Positions 1-7,284 are shown, numbered from the stretch's first letter. The stretch is 19,092 nt of DNA from Bacillota bacterium (GCA_023389295.1 JAEWEO010000275.1:1-19092); one strand, 5' to 3'. Program-made: numbers and translations. Notes: a model not told the origin generated them from the sequence alone.

Positions 1-85
1 GGAACACTTTTATTTTTTATTAACAAATTTTTATCAACAAGGCTAAAACATCGAAGAAAAGGGCATTATTATCACTTTGATGATA

Positions 86-114
86 TTGACAATCGTTATC
101 AATTATGCTAAAGT
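86..114 (+). promoter_or_regulatory. Promoter of the siderophore uptake operon
   Basis: A perfect -35 hexamer TTGACA (86-91) is followed after 17 nt by TAAAGT (109-114) as -10. It lies 26 bp upstream of the first permease start codon at 141. The -35 hexamer sits inside a Fur-like palindrome, so repressor binding would block RNA polymerase. The -10 is only a moderate match. Confidence 0.6.
87..101. promoter_or_regulatory. Fur-box-like operator
   Basis: The sequence TGACAATCGTTATCA is a 7-1-7 inverted repeat that matches the Gram-positive Fur consensus (TGATAAT-N-ATTATCA) at all but two arm positions. The palindrome extends by two more bases on each side (ATTGA...TCAAT). It overlaps the -35 of the iron-uptake operon promoter, the usual place for an iron-responsive repressor. 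Fur binding is inferred from sequence and context. Confidence 0.7.
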
Positions 115-140
115 GTCTAAAGCATACGTTGGAGGTTATC

Positions 141-1121
141 ATGAAAAATCAAGTGACAAAAATACTAAGTCTTCGTTTGTTTTGGCTAATCCTTTTAATT
201 ATTACATCAATCTATTCCTTAACAATTGGTGTAAAAGATTTTAGTTTATTGGGTGTCCTACAAGGTAATGAACATGATGTTAGTCTTATTCTAATAAGTA
301 GAATACCAAGACTACTCAGCATATTGGTTACTGGAGCCAGCCTTAGCATTGCAGGATTGATTATGCAAACAATGACACAAAACAAGTTTGTATCACCATC
401 CACCGCAGGTACCATGGAATGGTGTAGATTTGGAATTATGATAGCAATCTTTTTCTTTGGCCAAGAAGCAACAATATATAAAATGTCTGCAGCGTTTTTA
501 ACCTCATTACTGGGGACCTTATTGTTCATGCAAATCCTTCAAAGAATTCAATTTAAAAATGCTATGATTGTTCCCTTAGTAGGAATGATGCTTGGTAATG
601 TAGTTAGTTCCTTTACAAGTTATATTGCGTATAAATATGACATGATTCAAAATATGTCCTCCTGGATGCAAGGAAATTTCTCATTGATTATCAAGGGTAG
701 ATATGAGCTATTGTATTTTGGTATTCCATTTTTAATCATAGCCTACCTATTTGCTCACAAGTTCACAATTGCCGGTATGGGAGAAAGCTTTTCAAAGAAT
801 CTGGGACTGAATCATAAGAAGGTTGTTATGCTTGGACTTACCATTGTTGCAATTATCACTTCTACAGTAGTAGTAACTGTAGGAAGTATCCCCTTTATTG
901 GGCTTATTGTTCCCAATATTATGGCGATTATAAAAGGTGATAATTTAAAGAATACGCTACCGGATACAGCAATACTAGGAGCATTTTTTGTATTGGTTTG
1001 TGACATTATTGGTAGAGTTATTCTATTTCCATATGAAGTATCCATTAGTGTAGTAGTCAGCGTTATTGGTAGCGGCACATTCTTAATCTTACTATTTTGG
1101 AGGAAGAGATATGGAGCGTAA
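141..1121 (+). CDS. Siderophore ABC transporter permease, FecCD family (YclN/CeuB-like)
   Basis: This is an integral membrane permease of 326 aa importing an iron-siderophore complex, first gene of a four-gene uptake operon. The start at ATG 141 is set by GGAGG (131-135) with normal spacing; an upstream in-frame start at 105 has no ribosome site. About nine or ten hydrophobic segments are visible. The stretch around residues 71-92 (AGLIMQTMTQNKFVSPSTAG) is the conserved FecCD segment, and its NKFVSP.TAG form resembles the YclN/CeuB subgroup. A later GSIPFIGLIVPN segment matches the coupling region that contacts the ATPase. The end overlaps the second permease by 11 nt. The substrate (petrobactin or another catecholate) cannot be read from sequence. 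Confidence 0.93.
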   Translation: MKNQVTKILSLRLFWLILLIITSIYSLTIGVKDFSLLGVLQGNEHDVSLILISRIPRLLSILVTGASLSIAGLIMQTMTQNKFVSPSTAGTMEWCRFGIMIAIFFFGQEATIYKMSAAFLTSLLGTLLFMQILQRIQFKNAMIVPLVGMMLGNVVSSFTSYIAYKYDMIQNMSSWMQGNFSLIIKGRYELLYFGIPFLIIAYLFAHKFTIAGMGESFSKNLGLNHKKVVMLGLTIVAIITSTVVVTVGSIPFIGLIVPNIMAIIKGDNLKNTLPDTAILGAFFVLVCDIIGRVILFPYEVSISVVVSVIGSGTFLILLFWRKRYGA

Positions 1122-2088
1122 TGGTAGGAGAATGAACAAGAAAGACAAAAAAGTTATTTTTATATTGCTTATTCTAAACATTGTACTGATAAGTGGCTTT
1201 ATTTTCATTGGTATTACAAGCCGTAACATATCATTTTATTTACCCAGACGAATATATAAAATGCTTGCAATTGCACTTGTTAGTTACTGCATTGGTTATT
1301 CATCGGTAGCGTTTCAAAGTATTACGAATAATCGGATTTTAACACCAAGTGTTATGGGTCTGGATTCCTTATATTTATTTATTCAGACAATTATTGTCTT
1401 TTTCTTTGGATCAAGGCAGATAGAGCTAATGACGGGGAATATTAATTTCTTGTTATCCTTATTTTGTATGGTAATTGCAGCCTTATTGCTCTTTCTTCTA
1501 CTGTTTCGAGGGGAAAGTAAGAATGTTTATTTTCTTGTATTAACCGGCATGGTAATGGGAAATTTCTTTGGAGGATTATCTACCTTCATGCAGGTGCTTC
1601 TTGATCCGAATGAATTTTTGATACTTCAAGGGAAAATGTTTGCTAGCTTTAATAATATTAATACAGGTTTACTAGGCATTACTTTTGTAATTTCGATAAT
1701 CACGTTAGTAATATCAATCAAAGACTATCCACATCTGGATGTTTTACTACTTGGTGTTGATCAAGCAATCAGTTTGGGTGTGAATTATAAAAAGATTGTC
1801 TTAAAAACATTAGTTATCATTGGCATCTTAATATCAATATCTACTGTATTAGTTGGGCCAATTACGTTCCTTGGGATATTAATTGTGAGTTTGGCAAGGC
1901 AAATGCTACATTCCTATCGCCATAAAGAAATGACAATTACCACAACACTACTAGGGTGTCTATTCTTAAGCCTGGGTCTGTTTTTTGCGGAAAGAGTCTT
2001 CAAATTTCAAACAACAATTGGTGTAATTATCAACTTTATAGGAGGTATTTATTTTATCTACCTCATGCTAAAGGAGAGTAAGCGATGA
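1111..2088 (+). CDS. Siderophore ABC transporter permease, FecCD family (YclO-like)
   Basis: This is the second membrane permease (325 aa) of the iron-siderophore importer, expected to form a heterodimer with the preceding permease. ATG 1111 has GGAGG (1099-1103) at a spacing of 7; a later ATG at 1132 has a ribosome site only about 1 nt away and is less likely. The protein has about nine hydrophobic helices. Motifs include NRILTPSVMGLDSLY near residues 75-90, a FecCD signature in YclO-like style, and VGPITFLGILIVSLARQ near residue 250, the cytoplasmic loop region that docks on the ATPase. It overlaps the preceding gene by 11 nt and the next by 4 nt (ATGA), which indicates translational coupling. 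Confidence 0.92.
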   Translation: MERNGRRMNKKDKKVIFILLILNIVLISGFIFIGITSRNISFYLPRRIYKMLAIALVSYCIGYSSVAFQSITNNRILTPSVMGLDSLYLFIQTIIVFFFGSRQIELMTGNINFLLSLFCMVIAALLLFLLLFRGESKNVYFLVLTGMVMGNFFGGLSTFMQVLLDPNEFLILQGKMFASFNNINTGLLGITFVISIITLVISIKDYPHLDVLLLGVDQAISLGVNYKKIVLKTLVIIGILISISTVLVGPITFLGILIVSLARQMLHSYRHKEMTITTTLLGCLFLSLGLFFAERVFKFQTTIGVIINFIGGIYFIYLMLKESKR

Positions 2089-2843
2089 TAGAAATAAATA
2101 AATTAACAAAGAAATACGGCGAGAAAAAAGTAGTTGACGAAGTTGATTTAAGCCTTCCGAAGGAAAAGATAATTGCATTTATCGGTAGTAATGGGGCGGG
2201 TAAAAGTACACTTATTTCTGTAGTCAGCAGAACTCTTGCTAAAGATTCAGGAGAAGTTCATATTGATGATCGTGAATTAAAGGAATGGAAGAATAGAGAC
2301 TTATCGAAGCGCCTATCTATTTTGAAGCAATCAAATCATTTAAATATCCGATTAACTGTTAAGGATTTGGTTACCTTTGGACGTTTTCCACACTCACAGG
2401 GGAAAATAACCAAGGAAGATGAAATAAAAATCAAAGAAGCCATTGAATATATGGGAATTGAAGAACTGCAGGATCGTTTTATTGATGAATTAAGCGGTGG
2501 ACAAAGGCAGATGGCTTATATAGCTATGATTATTGCTCAAGATACCGAATACATCTTTTTGGATGAACCATTAAATAATCTTGATATGCAGCATTCCGTT
2601 TTAATTATGAAGGTGCTTCGACGTTTGGTTAGTGAGCTTGGGAAAACAATTATGGTGGTTATTCATGATATTAATTTCGTCTCCTGTTATGCAGATTATG
2701 TAGTTGCAATGAAGCATGGAAAGATCATTAAGCATGGAGATACCTCAGAGATTATCGATAGTAAGGTATTAAATGAAGTATATGATATGGATATATCCAT
2801 AGAAGAAATTAATGGGAAAAACATTTGCCTGTTTTATCAATAA
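2085..2843 (+). CDS. Siderophore ABC transporter ATP-binding protein (YclP-like)
   Basis: This is the cytoplasmic ATPase of the iron-siderophore importer, 252 aa, the usual size for FecE/FepC proteins. All ABC motifs are intact: Walker A GSNGAGKST (34-42), Q-loop Q82, signature LSGGQ (136-140), Walker B YIFLDE (156-161), D-loop NNLD (164-167) and H-loop H194. ATG 2085 lies in an ATGA overlap with the preceding stop and is preceded by AAGGAGAG. About 100 bp follow before the binding-protein gene, and no terminator is visible there, so the four genes probably form one transcript. Confidence 0.95.
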   Translation: MIEINKLTKKYGEKKVVDEVDLSLPKEKIIAFIGSNGAGKSTLISVVSRTLAKDSGEVHIDDRELKEWKNRDLSKRLSILKQSNHLNIRLTVKDLVTFGRFPHSQGKITKEDEIKIKEAIEYMGIEELQDRFIDELSGGQRQMAYIAMIIAQDTEYIFLDEPLNNLDMQHSVLIMKVLRRLVSELGKTIMVVIHDINFVSCYADYVVAMKHGKIIKHGDTSEIIDSKVLNEVYDMDISIEEINGKNICLFYQ

Positions 2844-2897
2844 CTTGTTAAGAGATCAATTTAATATATGAAATAGTTACAAAGCAGAAAGAGGTTC

Positions 2898-2954
2898 GTG
2901 TGAAAAATGAATCTTTCACACGCTATGGAAAGGGCATGGTTATTATTATGAAAA
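2898..2954 (+). repeat. 5' leader repeat element, copy A (before the binding-protein gene)
   Basis: A hairpin with perfect 9-bp arms CGTGTGAAA (2897-2905) and TTTCACACG (2914-2922) is followed by a segment containing GGCATGGTTATTATTATGAA that runs into the start codon at 2948. The second copy is at 13712-13771, before an unrelated gene. The 3' part ATGGTTATTANTATGAAAA is identical in 18 of 19 positions, and the hairpin is kept with one G-U pair and a changed outer pair. In both copies the element is also an open frame from a GTG inside the 5' arm (2900 here). Confidence 0.65.
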
Positions 2955-3994
2955 AGAATATTTTTGTTATGGCATTATTAGTTATGGTTCTTTTGTTAAC
3001 TGGCTGTAAATCCGCTAACAACACAACAAGTGGTGCATCTAATGGCGCAACGAATGAAAATGTAAACACAGAGGACCCATCAAACAATGGAGTAGAGGAA
3101 GGGACTAACTCTGATAATGCAGGAACAGATAGCGCAGTAAATGAAGAGAATGTCTTAACAGAAGTTGTAATTAAACATTCATTAGGTACTGTAACTGTAC
3201 CTACCAATGTAGAAAAAGCAGTAGTTTTTGATTTTGGTAGCCTTGACACAATTGATGCATTAGGAATTGATGTAACACTTGCTGTTCCAGTAGATAACTT
3301 ACCGGCATATTTAGAGAAATATAGTGATTCTGTTAGTGCCGGTGGCATCAAAGAACCTGACTTAGAAGCAATTTTTGATTTTGATCCCGATGTAATCATT
3401 ATTAGTGGTAGACAGTCCTCTTACTATGACCAATTATCTGAGATTGCACCTACAATTTATGTTGAATTAAATGCCCAAACATATATGGAAGACTTTAAGA
3501 AGAACGTAAATAATATTGCTCAAATTTTTGGTGTAACGGACGAAGCAAATGCTAAGCTTGCAGAAATTGAAGCTAGGGTAGAAGAAGTGAAAGCAATTGC
3601 CAAAGCGAAGGAAGACAAGGCGCTAGTTGTATTGACAAATGACGGTAATATTAGCGTATATGGTTCCGGCTCCAGATTTGGAATTATTCATGATACTTTA
3701 GGTGTAAAGCAAGCAGATGAAAACATTGAAGCATCAACGCATGGACAAGAAGCAAATTATGAATACATTGCAAAAGTTAACCCCGATATTATTTTTGTAG
3801 TTGATCGTACCGCAGTAGTAGGTGGAACCGCGAATGCATCATCAACCTTGGATAATGAACTTGTTAACGAAACAAATGCAGCGAAAAACGGAAATATCAT
3901 TTCACTTAATTCAGATTACTGGTATCTATCTGGTGGTGGTCTGATTTCTGTGAATGAAATGATCTCAAACATTGAGGCTGCAATCAGTAAGTAG
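2948..3994 (+). CDS. Siderophore-binding lipoprotein, periplasmic-binding-protein family 2 (YclQ-like)
   Basis: This is the extracellular lipid-anchored receptor that delivers the ferric siderophore to the permease pair; 348 aa from ATG 2948. A lipoprotein signal peptide spans residues 1-19 with lipobox LLTGC and Cys20 as the lipidation site. A low-complexity Asn/Thr/Ser/Gly/Glu linker covers about residues 21-68. The FecB/BtuF-type domain follows, opening with HSLGTVTVPTNVEKAVVFD and containing DIIFVVDRTAVVG. The start is ambiguous: an in-frame GTG at 2900 has a better ribosome site (GAAAGAGG, 2888-2894) and would add 16 residues, but that stretch belongs to a leader repeat shared with another gene. 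No clear terminator is visible after the stop. Confidence 0.93.
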   Translation: MKKNIFVMALLVMVLLLTGCKSANNTTSGASNGATNENVNTEDPSNNGVEEGTNSDNAGTDSAVNEENVLTEVVIKHSLGTVTVPTNVEKAVVFDFGSLDTIDALGIDVTLAVPVDNLPAYLEKYSDSVSAGGIKEPDLEAIFDFDPDVIIISGRQSSYYDQLSEIAPTIYVELNAQTYMEDFKKNVNNIAQIFGVTDEANAKLAEIEARVEEVKAIAKAKEDKALVVLTNDGNISVYGSGSRFGIIHDTLGVKQADENIEASTHGQEANYEYIAKVNPDIIFVVDRTAVVGGTANASSTLDNELVNETNAAKNGNIISLNSDYWYLSGGGLISVNEMISNIEAAISK

Positions 3995-4085
3995 GATGAA
4001 TCATAACAGGGATTCAAACGCTGATACTTCTTTTCTTATGATAAGATAGGATAAATATGGAGGACGATTAAATAAAAATTACGTC

Positions 4086-4114
4086 TTGCGCACTTGGAAC
4101 AATTATGTTATATT
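4086..4114 (+). promoter_or_regulatory. Promoter of the first MATE gene
   Basis: TTGCGC (4086-4091) and TATATT (4109-4114) are separated by 17 nt. Transcription would start near 4121 and give a leader of about 115 nt before the start codon at 4235. The match is good but predicted only from sequence. Confidence 0.55.
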
Positions 4115-4135
4115 AATGAAAAATAAGAAACCACT

Positions 4136-4161
4136 ATTACTTTGCTACCGGGTAAAGTAAT
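4136..4161 (+). promoter_or_regulatory. First hairpin of the MATE leader
   Basis: The arms ATTACTTT (4136-4143) and AAAGTAAT (4154-4161) pair perfectly around a 10-nt loop. The 3' arm AAAGT could instead pair with ACTTT (4176-4180), which is part of the 5' arm of the downstream terminator. The two folds are therefore mutually exclusive in part, as expected for an attenuator. The ligand or trigger is unknown. Confidence 0.45.
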
Positions 4162-4164
4162 ATT

Positions 4165-4221
4165 AAGTGTTCACACACTTTCCGTTAGGTCCTAGAAGTA
4201 AAGTGTATGAACACTTTTTTT
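4165..4221 (+). terminator. Intrinsic terminator inside the MATE leader (putative attenuator)
   Basis: The 5' arm 4165-4181 pairs with 4200-4216: AAGTGTTCA with TGAACACTT, one C/A mismatch, then ACACTTT with AAAGTGT. The loop is 18 nt, and a run of seven T begins at 4215. This is one of the strongest terminators in the window, yet it ends only 3 bp before the ribosome site (AGGAGG, 4225-4230) of the MATE gene. Because the promoter lies upstream of it, it should limit transcription of the pump unless read-through is induced. Confidence 0.8.
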
Positions 4222-4234
4222 GCGAGGAGGAAAC

Positions 4235-5557
4235 ATGAGTAAAAATCACACGCTAAGAGAATTCTCAAAATACGTAAGTCTAAATGTACTTGGAATGATC
4301 GGCTTGTCCTGCTATATTTTGGCTGACACTTTTTTCGTTTCAAATGCTTTGGGCGCAAATGGGCTGGCTGCTCTGAATTTTTCAATTTCTATTTACAGCA
4401 TCATTCATGGAGTTGGGTTGATGCTTGGTATCGGTGGTGCCACAAGATACTCTATATTAAAATCAACTGGAAAAGATAAGGAAGCAAATGAGGTATTCAC
4501 ACATGCAGTAATAAAAGGTGTTTTCTTTGGTATTATCTTTGTCTTGATCGGTATTTTATTCACAGGGCATTTAGCTCTGCTTCTTGGAGCAGATCAGGTA
4601 ACCTTACCACTAACTAAAACCTATCTGACGACTATATTTTGTTTTTCGCCTTTCTTTATTTTAAATAATACTCTATTGGCATTTGTACGTAACGATCATC
4701 AGCCAAAACTGGCTATGACTGCAATGATCTTTGGTAGTTTATCAAATATCGTGTTAGACTATATATTTATTTTTCCATTATCCATGGGAATGTTCGGCGC
4801 TGCTTTTGCTACAGGTTTAGCTCCAATCATCAGTGTTGGGGTATTATCCATTCATTTTATTCAACATAAGAATCAGTTTAAGCTAATACATTGTAGGCTG
4901 CGACTAAGAAGAATGGTTGATATTTTAAGTTTGGGGCTATCCTCTTTTATCACGGAGGTATCTTCCGGAATAGTACTTATTGTATTTAATTTAGCTATTT
5001 TGAAACTAGAAGGGAATGTTGGAGTTGCAGCATATGGAATAATTGCAAACCTGGCACTAGTGGTAATTGCTATCTTTACTGGTATTGCGCAAGGAATCCA
5101 ACCATTAATCAGTAAAGCATATGGAAGGAATAACATAGATCAAATTAAGCAAGTGAAACGATATGCAGTTATTGCTTCATCCGTTATTTCAATTGTAGTC
5201 TATATTGTTGCAATTATTAACATGGATGTGATTGTTTCAGCTTTTAATAATGAAAAAAATCAAATCTTAGCACACCTGGCGAAACAAGGAATTTGGATTT
5301 ATTTTATCGGGTTTATTTTTGCAGGGATCAATATTGTATCAGCAGCCTTCCTAAGTGCAACAGAAAAGGCAGCCAAGGCCTTCTTAATTTCTATCTTAAG
5401 AGGATGTATTCTGATTATACCCTTTGTCTTGATATTAAGTTCAATTTGGGAAATGAATGGAATATGGCTATCTTTTGTATGCACCGAAGCAGTCGTAAGT
5501 GCGTTTGTTATTTTGTCACAAAGATCAAAGAAAGAGCAAGAAATACAAGCTAAATAA
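4235..5557 (+). CDS. MATE family multidrug efflux transporter (MepA-like)
   Basis: This is an inner-membrane Na+- or H+-coupled drug/cation antiporter, 440 aa with about 12 hydrophobic helices, full length for the family. ATG 4235 follows AGGAGG (4225-4230); an in-frame TTG at 4220 lies in the terminator T-run and is rejected. Residues after the start (SCYILADTFFVSNALGANGLAALNF, in two blocks) match the MATE N-terminal repeat. The GLMLGIGGATRYSILKSTG segment is typical of MepA-type pumps. A second internal half begins near residue 230 (SLGLSSFITEVSSGIVLIVFN). Expression is probably controlled by the leader terminator at 4165-4221. A 39-bp repeat and a terminator follow. The substrate cannot be deduced. 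Confidence 0.93.
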   Translation: MSKNHTLREFSKYVSLNVLGMIGLSCYILADTFFVSNALGANGLAALNFSISIYSIIHGVGLMLGIGGATRYSILKSTGKDKEANEVFTHAVIKGVFFGIIFVLIGILFTGHLALLLGADQVTLPLTKTYLTTIFCFSPFFILNNTLLAFVRNDHQPKLAMTAMIFGSLSNIVLDYIFIFPLSMGMFGAAFATGLAPIISVGVLSIHFIQHKNQFKLIHCRLRLRRMVDILSLGLSSFITEVSSGIVLIVFNLAILKLEGNVGVAAYGIIANLALVVIAIFTGIAQGIQPLISKAYGRNNIDQIKQVKRYAVIASSVISIVVYIVAIINMDVIVSAFNNEKNQILAHLAKQGIWIYFIGFIFAGINIVSAAFLSATEKAAKAFLISILRGCILIIPFVLILSSIWEMNGIWLSFVCTEAVVSAFVILSQRSKKEQEIQAK

Positions 5558-5570
5558 AAATTCGTGCTAC

Positions 5571-5609
5571 AAACAAGATGAACCAGCAAGCTGCTTCACT
5601 TGTCATGAA
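5571..5609 (+). repeat. 39-bp 3' element, copy 1
   Basis: This is an exact 39-bp match to 18796-18834. It starts 13 bp after the stop codon of the first MATE gene and ends 2 bp before an intrinsic terminator. It contains a nested palindrome: ACAAG with CTTGT, TGAA with TTCA and CAGC with GCTG, separated by a one-base bulge and a C/C mismatch. It is also an open frame (KMNQQAASLVM in both copies), but no ribosome site precedes it. Confidence 0.85.
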
Positions 5610-5611
5610 TA

Positions 5612-5643
5612 AAAACGTCTTCCTAATATCGGGAAGACGTTTT
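5612..5643 (+). terminator. Intrinsic terminator of the first MATE gene
   Basis: The arms AAAACGTCTTCC (5612-5623) and GGAAGACGTTTT (5632-5643) pair perfectly over 12 bp around an 8-nt loop, with the T-run inside the 3' arm. It follows the 39-bp element almost directly. Confidence 0.85.
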
Positions 5644-5743
5644 ATGGTTCTACCAAAGAATAGTGAAGATGATCATTTTCTAAAAATGGTTAGAAGATGA
5701 CATTTTGAATTACTAAATATTCTAACTGTGATCATGGTTTTTA

Positions 5744-5771
5744 TTGCTAAATCCTTTAAATAAGGTATAAT
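5744..5771 (+). promoter_or_regulatory. Promoter of the second MATE gene
   Basis: TTGCTA (5744-5749) and a perfect TATAAT (5766-5771) are 16 nt apart. Transcription would start near 5778, giving a leader of about 150 nt. The rest of the 5644-5743 gap shows no recognisable feature. Confidence 0.5.
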
Positions 5772-5887
5772 AAAAGTACTATGTGTCGAAATATGCATAG
5801 GTTTTTACAAAACGAAGAGTAGAAATTTTATAAGTCATATTACGTAGTGATAAGGACATTTACATAGCATAGTTATGTGAGGAGCTA

Positions 5888-5932
5888 TTGCTTAATGCTG
5901 ATGCCTGTATCCGCCGGAAGGAGAATTTATGA
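5888..5932 (+). CDS. Possible 14-codon leader ORF overlapping the MATE start
   Basis: A TTG codon at 5888, 3 nt after GAGGAG (5879-5884), opens a 14-residue frame (MLNADACIRRKENL). It ends at TGA 5930-5932 and overlaps the MATE ATG in an ATGA. If translated it would couple translation to the pump gene. The spacing is short and the start is not ATG, so this is a weak call. Confidence 0.25.
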   Translation: MLNADACIRRKENL

Positions 5933-7284
5933 ATAATAAAACATTATTAAAAAGATTACTTACACTTGCGATACCCATTGCTTTACAAAATATGATATCC
6001 TTTGGTGTAAGCTTAGCAGATAGCATTATGGTGGGTTCTTTAGGTGAATTATCAATCTCCGGTGTTTATATATGCAATCAGATACAGATCATTTTACAAA
6101 TGATTACCGTCGGACTCGGAGCAGCACAGATTGTAATTGCAGCACAGTATTGGGGCAAAAAAGATCGACAAAGTGTAAAAGGTATCGTAAGCATCGCATT
6201 AAAATTATCAATAATTTGTGCAGTGATTTTTTGGGTGGCAATTTTCTTCTTCCCAAAACAAATACTTGGTTTTTATGCTGATGATGCGCTCGTAATTGCA
6301 GAAGGAATGAAATATGCCAGAATTATCTGCTTTTCCTATCTCTTTTTCTGTATCAGTAATGTTTTGATGTCCTCCTTACGGTGTATTGGTACGGTGAATA
6401 TTGGTCTGTATGTTTCCATCGTTTCCTTTTTAATTAATGTTGGACTGAACTGGGTTTTCATATTCGGAAATCTAGGGGCACCGGCTATGGGCGCTGCAGG
6501 AGCAGCTTTAGCAACCTTAATCACCAGAATTATTGAATTTGCTATTATAGTATTTTATTTCTTTTTTATAGATAAGAAGCTTAAGTTTCAAATGAAAGAT
6601 ATTCTTCCTGTAAACAAAATTCTCTTAAAGGATTATATCCGCTATGGTTTTCCTGTTATTTTAGGGGATATACTATGGGGCTTTAATTTGACGGTACAAG
6701 GTGCTATCATCGGAAGACTTGGAGCAACCTCCATTGCTGCAGTAAGTATTGCTAATACGATCTTTTCCGTAATTAGCGTTGGCGTTTATGGAACTGCTAA
6801 TGCATCTTCTATAATTGTTGGAAATGCAACTGGAGAGGGTGATATTGACAATATAAAAATTATGGCGAAGAAACTTCAAGTTATTTTCTTGGTGGTGGGA
6901 GTACTTACAGGAATCTTGTTATTTTCAATTAGAGATTTCATCCTATCCTTCTATGATATCACAACGCAAACGGAAAACCTGGCAAGAATTCTTATTACGA
7001 TATTATCAATAACAGTGATAGGTACGGCATATCAAATGTCTACTCTAACGGGAATTGTTCGTGCCGGAGGAGACACTCATTTTGTACTTGTGAATGATTT
7101 AATCTTTATTTGGGGAATTGTGATCCCCCTTTCAGCTATCATGGCTTTTGTCGTTGGGGCACCAACATGGGTAGTGTTCCTATGCTTAAAATCAGATCAG
7201 ATCTTAAAATGTGGTGTTGCTGTAATCAAGGTAAATCGATATAATTGGATTAAGAAACTGACCAAGGATTTCACGTCTGCTTAA
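5929..7284 (+). CDS. MATE family efflux transporter (NorM/DinF type)
   Basis: This is a second, independent MATE antiporter of the cytoplasmic membrane, 451 aa with about 12 hydrophobic segments. ATG 5929 follows GGAAGGAG (5916-5923). The N-terminus AIPIALQNMISFGVSLADSI and the following MVGSLGE are typical of the family, as are GAAQIVIAAQYWGKKD in the first half and YGFPVILGDILWGFN at the start of the second half. It is divergent from the upstream MATE gene rather than a recent duplicate. The two are separated by a terminator and this gene has its own promoter, so they are regulated separately. The long leader may add control through a short overlapping ORF. The substrate is unknown. Confidence 0.93.
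   Translation: MNNKTLLKRLLTLAIPIALQNMISFGVSLADSIMVGSLGELSISGVYICNQIQIILQMITVGLGAAQIVIAAQYWGKKDRQSVKGIVSIALKLSIICAVIFWVAIFFFPKQILGFYADDALVIAEGMKYARIICFSYLFFCISNVLMSSLRCIGTVNIGLYVSIVSFLINVGLNWVFIFGNLGAPAMGAAGAALATLITRIIEFAIIVFYFFFIDKKLKFQMKDILPVNKILLKDYIRYGFPVILGDILWGFNLTVQGAIIGRLGATSIAAVSIANTIFSVISVGVYGTANASSIIVGNATGEGDIDNIKIMAKKLQVIFLVVGVLTGILLFSIRDFILSFYDITTQTENLARILITILSITVIGTAYQMSTLTGIVRAGGDTHFVLVNDLIFIWGIVIPLSAIMAFVVGAPTWVVFLCLKSDQILKCGVAVIKVNRYNWIKKLTKDFTSA

Noticed and set aside
4121..4221. T-box or known metabolite riboswitch in the first MATE leader
   Set aside because: The leader is only about 100 nt and lacks T-box or other riboswitch consensus blocks that I can recognise; only a generic attenuator is supported.
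5293..5553. Plus-strand 86-codon frame within the first MATE gene
   Set aside because: It lies wholly inside a well-supported gene in another frame.
5559..5569. Shared AAATTCGTGCT near the first MATE stop and at the polymerase gene start (17529-17539)
   Set aside because: Only about 11 bp with no extended similarity on either side; probably chance.
4235..7284. Recent tandem duplication of MATE genes
   Set aside because: The two proteins differ throughout and have separate promoters and leaders, so they are distinct subfamilies.
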